From positions 3,682,151-3,746,150 of the forward strand of contig NZ_JAPNJW010000002.1 of assembly GCF_026626745.1 (NCBI RefSeq): DNA of 64,000 bases, written 5' to 3'. Position numbers and translations under genes: made by a program. A model generated the notes under the pieces. The model did not search any database. It saw nothing but the letters and a program-made list of their open reading frames with translations, and was not told the origin of the DNA. This document shows positions 58,901 through 64,000 of this stretch, one piece after another. The stretch is from Nannocystis sp. RBIL2. Its GTDB lineage: Bacteria; Myxococcota_A; Polyangia; Nannocystales; Nannocystaceae. The number at the start of each line of letters is the position of its first letter. Positions within the stretch are counted from its first letter, which is position 1.

Positions 58901-60603
58901 TCGTCACGGGATTCTGCAACGTCGCGCGGCCCGTCGGGTCGGATCGCAACCAGCTGCCAGATCTGCTGCGAAGGTGGTTCGGGCCCGCCGCAGGTCAACC
59001 CGGCACCGCGTTCGACGTGCGCTTCGTCGCCAGCCCCGACGGGCTGTGGTGCGAGCCGGTGCAGAGCAACCTGATCCCGTTCACCCGACGCGCCGTCGTC
59101 GCTTATCCGGACCTGCGCGCTGCGGCTGGTCCCGCGCTCGGTGAGGCCGAGCCGCCCGACTCCGAGCTCGTGCTGCTGCCGGTCGAGGGGGAAGCGCCGG
59201 AGCGGTTCGCGGTGCGTGTCTCCGGAACATCGATGGACGGCGGGTCGCATCCACTCCGCGACGGTGACTGGGCCATCCTCCGCTACTGCCGCAACTTGCC
59301 GGCGAGCGCGCTCACCAACCGCGTCGCGCTCATCCAGCTACCCGAGGGCGGCTCGTGGCAGCTCAAGCGCATCGTCCAGCGCGACGGCCACTGGCGTCTG
59401 ATCTCCGACAACCCCCAGGGTCCGTCGTACGAAGCTACAGAGGACATGCTTGCGATTGCCCGGCTCGAGGGGTCGGTGCGGCCCGAAGATATCGCGCCTC
59501 CCGTCGGTACGACGATCACAGATCTCGAAGCCACCTTCGGCATCGACCGGCCTGCCACCGGCCGATCGGGCGGCCATTTGTTTGTGTTCATCGACCGTCC
59601 CGGTCAGCTCGTCGCTCCCGACAGGGTGCGAGTGTCCATCACGCGCCGGCCAGCCGAGACGGCCTTCGTCCTGGCGCAGACCGACGGCGGATTTCAATAC
59701 CTGGGCGTCGGGCGCTGGCAAGACGACGGGTGGAGAATCCCCGACGTCGACTACCGGACGTGGCAGCGCTGGGGCGACGGACGCACCGTGTCCAGGGCCC
59801 TTCCAGATGGCAGCCTCGCCCGGGCGCAGCGAGTTGTCGACGTGCTCCTCGCCATGCCGAACGCGATGCTTGTCCAAGGAGGGCGGCGTGCCCGCGTGCT
59901 CGGTCCGTCGCAGCGCGGTGGGCTGCGTATCGACGGCGGCGACGAAGGCTTTGCCGAGCGCTCCATCTCGCTGACCGATCTCGCATGGGTCGCCGTCGCA
60001 AGCGACGACGTGCAAGCTCATGGCGGCGTGCTCGACGAGGCGCGGGTCAACCGCGCGCGCTACCTCGACGGCACGCCCAAGGGCTCGACCCGGTGGATCG
60101 ACACCGGCTGGGCGCTCGCCGCCTGGAAGCTCACCGAGCCTCGTCTGGGCTCGTTCGGGCCCCATCGTCCGGTTCGCGCCGACGGCTCGACGATCGACGC
60201 GACCTTTCGCCTGGAAGACGTCGACGGCCGGCCGACCATCGTGCTTGAGGCGCGCGGCGGAACCCGCGGTTCAGCCGACGCACGCAATACCGAATATGCT
60301 GCGGGCCTCGAGTTCATCCTCGAGCGACTCGCCCAGGCCGGGTTGACTCTCTCCGATGCAGCGATCGATACGCGCGAGACGGCCCACCTCCCCATCGCGG
60401 CACGACGCCTCGAACTCGGGGGGTATCCGGTAAAAATCTCCGACCCGGCCGAGCTTCGGCGTCGCCTGAGTAACGCTCAAGCGAAGGTCGGCAAGGCGCC
60501 GGGTGCCCGGGCGGGCAATCCGACACGGCGGCTGCGCCTGTGGCCCGGCGGCGCTGAGCTCGACCTGCCGGCACTGGCGGCGCTCCTGAGGCCTGGTTCG
60601 TAG
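55987..60603 (+). CDS. HIT-PLD-helicase-DUF3427-S24 multidomain protein, probable anti-phage effector
   Basis: About 1538 residues. Domains in order: HIT hydrolase (CPFC at the start, HLHVHVIPR about 92); PLD-type nuclease with one HxK motif (SFHPKAWH about 229, GSSNLSRSAL); superfamily 2 helicase (GLGKT about 357, DEVHH about 454, GLTATPDR, LGRGLRA); DUF3427-like region (KSFKMVTLDVLLDAGALF); S24/LexA-like peptidase with Ser in GTSMDGG (about 1079) and Lys in WQLKRI (about 1124); and a C-terminal part (DARNTEYAAGLEFILERLA) like the head domain of ScoMcrA-type restriction enzymes. PLD-helicase-DUF3427 proteins are linked to phage defence. GTG 55987 was chosen because HIT proteins start this way; GTG 55816 is an alternative. 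Confidence 0.8.
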   Translation: MLPCPFCAIPDSQIVWSDELVIAVRDLHPVSRGHTLVIPRRHVATWFDASAAEREAIWRAVDAIKHMLDASDTPAGYNVGFNAGAAAGQTVMHLHVHVIPRYVGDMDDPRGGIRHVIPSRGNYLRHTPSLAAGGEDDPFAAHVLPLLARAEKVDIVSAFVQASGLERIQHPLETALREGAVIRIITGDYLEITQVEALELLLDWQATRGERGTLEAKVIEVAGLPGRTRSFHPKAWHLEGPDFGVAFVGSSNLSRSALDTGIEWNLRVERDADARAWGRIRDAFAALWSLAKPLDAAWIAAYAARARARPAALRPGEVEVDPPMPLATPHDVQKEALACLRTTREQSRRRALVVLATGLGKTWLATFDFVQLWDELGRVPRLLFLAHRRELLRQAAATYRAQLRSRNVTALVGWCLEDQADIGADLVFASVAKASRAPWIDQLAAERFDYVVIDEVHHAAAESYRKILARLDPTFLLGLTATPDRADAADILGLFDDHVAYRADLARGVQIGRLVPFRYFGVRDEIDYKNIPWRNHHFDAEQLAAAAQSERRMQTLWAAWQAHPGTRTLVFCCSVAHADYAAAWLVTRGVRVAKVYAAPGSDDRDLALTGLQRGELDAICAIDIFNEGVDVPALDRVVMLRPTESSVVFLQQLGRGLRAAPGKQAVTVLDFVGNHKIFLERLRTLLSLGDRAAALATLLATGRTELPHGCTVELELEAKRLLESLYRVGGAERVEQAYRELRDTREHRPTAGELQRLGYAPATLRARHRSWFAFVAAEGDLTPEQLRVLDSGFLDDLETTEMTKSFKMVTLDVLLDAGALFSGLPIRDLALGAWSRLRRSPELLADVLEHDRLPDNPDEAAVRRWVAYWRDNPIAAWANAKKKKRTWFVVDEDDRFRLAHPPDPALPGLVRELVDYRLARYRVPISDDSFVCRVIWNKRDPIIRLPQSATERVSGQELPVRLPDGSVWLFRFVTGFCNVARPVGSDRNQLPDLLRRWFGPAAGQPGTAFDVRFVASPDGLWCEPVQSNLIPFTRRAVVAYPDLRAAAGPALGEAEPPDSELVLLPVEGEAPERFAVRVSGTSMDGGSHPLRDGDWAILRYCRNLPASALTNRVALIQLPEGGSWQLKRIVQRDGHWRLISDNPQGPSYEATEDMLAIARLEGSVRPEDIAPPVGTTITDLEATFGIDRPATGRSGGHLFVFIDRPGQLVAPDRVRVSITRRPAETAFVLAQTDGGFQYLGVGRWQDDGWRIPDVDYRTWQRWGDGRTVSRALPDGSLARAQRVVDVLLAMPNAMLVQGGRRARVLGPSQRGGLRIDGGDEGFAERSISLTDLAWVAVASDDVQAHGGVLDEARVNRARYLDGTPKGSTRWIDTGWALAAWKLTEPRLGSFGPHRPVRADGSTIDATFRLEDVDGRPTIVLEARGGTRGSADARNTEYAAGLEFILERLAQAGLTLSDAAIDTRETAHLPIAARRLELGGYPVKISDPAELRRRLSNAQAKVGKAPGARAGNPTRRLRLWPGGAELDLPALAALLRPGS

Positions 60604-60691
60604 CCGCCGCCCGCGCGTCCACGGAAGGTGATCACCGGTCGTTAAGATAAGCCCGGGCCGAGTCGGGTGCCGATGGACGAACCACGGACGC

Positions 60692-60973
60692 TCAGGCGTG
60701 GCGGCGGGCGCCTGGTTTCGTGCCGTTGTAAGCGGAGTGGGACATGCAGGCGATCGGACGCAGGCGGGCGCCGTCGTCGTGGAAGATCAGCCGGTAGTGC
60801 CGGCCGAGCGGGACGCTGATGCGGGTCCGGTCGTGGCGTAGGCGCTTGCCATGGAAGCGGACGTAGGGCTCGCCAGCTGCGATCCGGCGCAGGATGTAGC
60901 GAGCCCGCCGCACCATGCCACGGTGCGGTAGGCTGGCCAGCGAGATGGGGTCCGCGTCGGCGAGGCGGGTCAT
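60692..60973 (-). CDS. Small basic protein in the viperin operon, RelE/ParE-like candidate
   Basis: 93 residues, last gene of the operon; its ATG overlaps the kinase stop (ATGA). Sequence elements such as ARYILRRIAAGEPYVRFHGK and SVPLGRHYRLIFHDDG, LRPIACMSHSAYNG recall the beta-sheet core of RelE/ParE-type proteins, but the match is weak and no antitoxin gene is adjacent. It could equally be an accessory protein for the viperin or the kinase. Confidence 0.65.
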   Translation of the reverse strand: MTRLADADPISLASLPHRGMVRRARYILRRIAAGEPYVRFHGKRLRHDRTRISVPLGRHYRLIFHDDGARLRPIACMSHSAYNGTKPGARRHA

Positions 60974-61542
60974 GCGAGCTCCTCCGCGGCGAGGGCCGAC
61001 GCGATGGTGCGGTGGAGCTGACCGAGGTCGCCGTCGTTGCGGATACAGCGGTCGAACTGGTCGTCGGCGAGCTCGGCGAGGGCGCGCTCGGTGGGGTGCT
61101 CGCCGGCGCGGCCGGGCGCGCCCGCGCCGGGCCGGAAGATCCGCCAGACGCGGGCGCCCCGGGCCCGCGCGGCCTGCAGCTCGGGCAGCGTGCGCAGGTC
61201 GGTGCAGACGACGCTGCGACCCTCGGCGAGGGCGATGCGCACCGCGTCGCACCACAGCCGGATCCAGATCTCGGGGTCGAGGCTGCGGCACATGTCGCCG
61301 AACACCTGGTAGAGCTCACGCGGGGTCCGGCCGAGGCGCGCGTGCGGGGTGTTGCGCTGCTCGCCCCACAACTGCTCCTCGCGGAGGTCGAACAGCTGCT
61401 GGACGTGGCGCTTGAGCGGATCGGCGATGGCGACGCGGTGAAAGCCGTGGCCGCGCTCGAGGTGGTCGCCGACGGTATCCTTGCCGGCACCGGACAGGCC
61501 GCACAGGCACAGGTAGAGCGGGTTTCGGGTCGTGGTCACCAC
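60970..61542 (-). CDS. Deoxynucleotide monophosphate kinase-like protein
   Basis: 190 residues. P-loop GLSGAGKDT at 15-23, then FHRVAIADPLKRHVQQLFDL, the typical substrate-binding start of phage-type dNMP kinases, WGEQRNTPHARLGRTPRELYQ and VVCTDLRTLPELQ. The GTG start overlaps the viperin stop codon (GTGGTGA), so both are co-translated. In prokaryotic viperin operons such kinases are thought to supply or raise the phosphorylation state of the nucleotide substrate, so that the product ends as a chain-terminating ddh-nucleotide. Confidence 0.85.
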   Translation of the reverse strand: MVTTTRNPLYLCLCGLSGAGKDTVGDHLERGHGFHRVAIADPLKRHVQQLFDLREEQLWGEQRNTPHARLGRTPRELYQVFGDMCRSLDPEIWIRLWCDAVRIALAEGRSVVCTDLRTLPELQAARARGARVWRIFRPGAGAPGRAGEHPTERALAELADDQFDRCIRNDGDLGQLHRTIASALAAEELA

Positions 61543-62369
61543 GCGTATACCCCCCCACGACGGACGAGGCGGTGCGGCATGAAGCGCGACTCCTGGAGGG
61601 CGGTCGCCCCGCCGACGTCGAGGATCGGGCGGCTGTAGGTGTGGTGGCCGGCGACGTTGCTGAAGAAGCGGCCGAGCGGATCGATCATCGCATAGCTGCC
61701 GGTCATGGCAGCGTTGTCCTCGACGATCGGGGCGAGCGGCGCGGGCAGGTCGGCGTGGCGCGCGACGAAGCTGGCGAACTGGGCGGGGGTGATCAGAAGA
61801 GGCTCGACCTTGTGGTCGTTCTGGCCGCCGACGGGCAGGACCTGGAACACCTTCCAGCGATGCGGCCGGAGGGCGCGGATCAGCGGGCGCATGTCCTCCT
61901 GCCAGGTGCGCGCGGTGACGACGGTGTTGAGCTTGAGCTTGATGCCGGCGTCGCGGACGGCGAGGGCGAGCCGGCGGCTGGTGGCCACGTGATCGCCGCG
62001 GCCGCGGCCGAGGCTGGCCTGGACCTCCTCGTCGGCGGAGTCGACCGAGAGGCCGACCCAGTCGAGGTCGTCGCTGTGAGAGTCCAATAATGGGGCGAGG
62101 CGGGCGCCGTTGGTGATGATGGCGGTGACGAAGCCGAGGTCACGGGCGGCGTGCAGGAGCTCGCCGAGGCCCCGGTAGAGGGTCGGTTCGCCGCCGGCGA
62201 AGTTGATCTTCTCGCAGCCGGCTTCACGCAGGAGACGCAGCAGACGGAGCTGCGCCGCGAGATCGAGGGAGCCCTCGATGTCGGCGAAGGTCGCGAAACA
62301 GAACTGACAGTGGTAGTTGCACGGTTTGTACAGGTGATAGTTGACGCTGATCGGTCCCTCGATGGTCAT
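61536..62369 (-). CDS. Prokaryotic viperin (radical SAM ddh-nucleotide synthase)
   Basis: 277 residues. The radical SAM motif CNYHCQFC (Cys 17, 21, 24) is preceded by the viperin-typical SVNYHLYKP. NFAGGEPTLY, AIITNGARL, VGLSVDSADEEV, KLKLNTVV, NDHKVEPLLIT and ENAAMTGSYAMIDPLG-like segments (here EDNAAMTGSYAMIDPLG) complete the pVip pattern. Viperins remove the 4' hydrogen and 3' hydroxyl from nucleotides, producing ddh-nucleotides that stop viral polymerases. ATG 62369 follows AAAAGGAG at good spacing; ATG 62390 would add seven residues. First gene of a three-gene overlapping operon. Confidence 0.9.
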   Translation of the reverse strand: MTIEGPISVNYHLYKPCNYHCQFCFATFADIEGSLDLAAQLRLLRLLREAGCEKINFAGGEPTLYRGLGELLHAARDLGFVTAIITNGARLAPLLDSHSDDLDWVGLSVDSADEEVQASLGRGRGDHVATSRRLALAVRDAGIKLKLNTVVTARTWQEDMRPLIRALRPHRWKVFQVLPVGGQNDHKVEPLLITPAQFASFVARHADLPAPLAPIVEDNAAMTGSYAMIDPLGRFFSNVAGHHTYSRPILDVGGATALQESRFMPHRLVRRGGVYAW

Positions 62370-62459
62370 GGCGGGGCGACTCCTTTTCATGGCTGTGCCA
62401 GCGCCCCCTCCGACAGGAGCGTCGGACGGACGATGCGATGGCGGTTGCTGCTATGGATG

Positions 62460-62481
62460 AGGGCCGCGCAATTGCGGCCCT
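62460..62481. terminator. Hairpin next to the IS left end
   Basis: AGGGCCGC and GCGGCCCT form a perfect 8-bp stem with loop GCAATT, 8 bases before the IS630 insertion site. Before the insertion it lay just behind the sigma-factor gene on the minus strand, and may have been its terminator or part of the viperin promoter region. Confidence 0.5.
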
Positions 62482-62488
62482 GGGTGAC

Positions 62489-63708
62489 TAGTGCTTCGAC
62501 CGTAGCTTAGCGATCCGAAAAGGATGCGCGAATTTGCGCTCTGGCCCGGAACCTGATCTACAGGTTCCATGAGGCAGAAGAAGCCACGGCCCCGGTTCCC
62601 CGGTCTCAAGCTCAAGGCCGAGGACCGAGAGCTGCTGCGGCGAAAGGCTCGGGAGCGGCTCACGGTGCGGACCTGGAAGCGAATCCGCATGCTGCAGTTG
62701 CTGGACGAGGGGAAGACGCTGGCGGCGACGGCGGCAGCGGTTGGATCGGCGGTCCCATCGGTTCGGCGGGTTGGAGAACGGTATCTCGCCGCGGGCGTCG
62801 AAGTCGCACTCAAGGACGCGAAGCGGCCGGTCCCACCGCGGAAACTCGATGCTCGGCAGGAAGCGGCGATCGTCGCCATGGTCTGCGGTCCACCTCCCGA
62901 AGGACGCGCTCGGTGGACAATCATGCTCATCGTCGAGGAGTGCATGAAGCGCAAGCTTGTCGACCAAGTCGGCCGGGAGACGATCCGGATTTTGCTGAAG
63001 GACCACGAGCTCAAGCCCTGGCGGGAAAAAAATGTGGTGCGTTCCCAAGATCGACGAGGAATACGTGGCTCGGATGGACGACGTGCTCGACACCCTGGCC
63101 CAGCCGGCCGACGTGTCCGAGCCCGTCGTCGCGCTCGATGAGCGCCCAGTCGTGCTGCGGGATGCAGCTCGACCGGGACGCCCCGCTTCTCCGGGCCGTA
63201 TGGCGCGGCAGGACTACGAATACGTGAGGCGCGGTACGGCGAATATCTTCTGCATCGTCGAGCCCAAGACAGGGCGACACCTCACCCATGCCACGCCCAA
63301 CCGAACGGCGAAGCAGTTCGCTCGGGCTCTTCGTCGAATAGCTCGGCGGTATTCGTCGGCGAGGACGATCCACCTCGTCATGGACAACCTCAATACGCAC
63401 TGCCAGAACTCCCTGTGCACGACATTTGGCCGGGAGGCGGGACAGGAACTCTGGAGTCGTTTCACCGTGCACTACACCCCGAAGCACGGCAGTTGGCTCA
63501 ATCCAGCAGAGATCGAAGCGAGCCTATGGTCCCGCGAGTGCCTCGGGCGCCTACGGATCGGCTCGCTCGCCGAACTACGTCGGCGAACATCTCTCTGGAA
63601 CTCCGATGCCCATCGGCGACGCCGCAAGATCACCTGGCGGTTCACCAAAGAGCAGGCTCGATCCGTGTTCAGGCTCCAGCAGATCACTACGCCACGGTCG
63701 CGGCACTA
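62489..63708 (+). mobile_element. IS630-family insertion sequence
   Basis: Inverted repeats of 25 bases lie at 62491-62515 and 63682-63706, with 20 of 25 matching positions (outer end GTGC, inner end GATC). Both ends are flanked by TA (62489-62490, 63707-63708), the target duplication of the IS630/Tc1/mariner group. The body of about 1.2 kb holds one split transposase gene. It inserted between the viperin gene and a sigma-factor gene, cutting into the end of the latter. Confidence 0.9.
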
Positions 63709-63709
63709 G
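62569..63709 (+). CDS. IS630-family transposase, two frames joined at an A7 slip site
   Basis: The first frame (62569 to about 63030) encodes the helix-turn-helix domain (RMLQLLDEGKTLAATAAAVG). The second (to 63709) encodes the DDE catalytic domain with VALDERP, HLVMDNLNTH and NPAEIEASLW. They meet at seven A residues (63027-63033), where a +1 shift or slippage of RNA polymerase would join them into about 380 residues. All three catalytic acids are present, so the element could be active. Alternatively a single-base change has inactivated it. The stop codon TAG uses the TA of the target site. Confidence 0.8.
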
Positions 63710-64000
63710 CTGGCGCGGTAGGCTTCGGAGACCGCGGCCCCGGGGTCACCGGGCACGATGCCACCCAGCGACGTGCGCAGCTGCTTGGTACCGGCTTCGA
63801 TGTAGCGTTTGACGGTGGCGAGGCCGCGCTCCATCATCTCGGCGATCTCGGTCAGCTCGAGGTCCTCGCACAGGCGCAACTCCACGGCCTCCTGCTGGGC
63901 CAGGGGTAGCGAGCGCAGGGCGTTGAGGATGCGGTTGCGCTTGTCGAGGCGGGCGCTGAACGAGGTCTGCGGGCCCATCACGCTGTGCACGTCGCTGTCG
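63706..64000 (-). CDS. RNA polymerase sigma factor, region 4, partial
   Basis: The frame is open through the right edge of the window, so only the C-terminal 97 residues are visible. ALRSLPLAQQEAVELRLCED, LELTEIAEMMERGLATVKRY is a sigma-70 region 4 helix-turn-helix as in ECF-type factors. The stop codon is formed by the TA target duplication and the first base of the IS630 end, so the insertion has replaced the original C-terminus. Probably still functional, since region 4 is intact. Confidence 0.7.
   Translation of the reverse strand, partial: DSDVHSVMGPQTSFSARLDKRNRILNALRSLPLAQQEAVELRLCEDLELTEIAEMMERGLATVKRYIEAGTKQLRTSLGGIVPGDPGAAVSEAYRAS

Noticed and set aside
53304..64000. The right part as a prophage
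   Set aside because: No phage structural, integrase or lysis genes were seen; the content is defence genes and one IS.

Overview
The window is very GC-rich, with strong third-position GC, many signal-peptide lipoproteins carrying Thr-rich linkers after the lipobox, a Myxococcota-type DUF4215 Cys-rich motif, a TPR-fused eukaryote-like Ser/Thr kinase and very large secreted proteins. This points to a myxobacterium, most likely of the Nannocystis/Plesiocystis type (inferred from gene style, not from a marker gene). No rRNA, tRNA or CRISPR array was seen.

Layout. 0.3-13.4 kb: surface and secreted proteins (alpha/beta-hydrolase lipoprotein, seven-bladed PLL-like lectin, PF09826-type beta-propeller lipoprotein, dienelactone-hydrolase-like enzyme, sedolisin protease), a GT-C-like membrane protein, and a MarR regulator with a perfect 26-bp operator in front of a VOC-domain gene. 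13.5-31.5 kb: one 18-kb operon of five genes, three of whose four junctions overlap. It encodes a double CapC/PgsC-like membrane protein, a large exported protein, a hydrolase-like protein with a strange repeat-filled N-terminus, a 1741-residue protein ending in a probable outer-membrane barrel, and a CapB/PgsB-type amide ligase with a HEAT-like N-terminal half. I read it as a Gram-negative poly-gamma-glutamate-like capsule or secretion system. 31.7-53 kb: serpin, small lipoproteins, a GyrB-like protein with a ruined ATPase site, a small Gly-Gly peptide gene with an overlapping membrane-protein gene, a sigma-70 factor, pectin-acetylesterase-like protein, DUF1264, kinase, 2OG-Fe oxygenase, RCC1-repeat lipoprotein, AraC regulator and SDR. 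53.3-64 kb: a probable defence island with an AAA+ ATPase/nuclease-like gene divergent from a HIT-PLD-helicase-DUF3427-S24 giant, then a three-gene prokaryotic viperin operon (viperin, deoxynucleotide monophosphate kinase, small protein), an IS630 element and the end of a sigma-factor gene.

Two sequence phenomena stand out. First, a short interspersed palindrome, ACATGTCC-N4-GGACATGT with drift, occurs about 45 times between 1.9 and 46.9 kb, inside and between genes, and was not seen from 47 to 64 kb. Inside genes it is often read as Cys-Pro-x-Gly-His/Gln. Second, at four unrelated loci the last 10-30 codons of a gene, sometimes with the stop codon, are repeated in decaying copies just downstream of that gene (tail echoes). 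Neither matches a repeat class I know by name.
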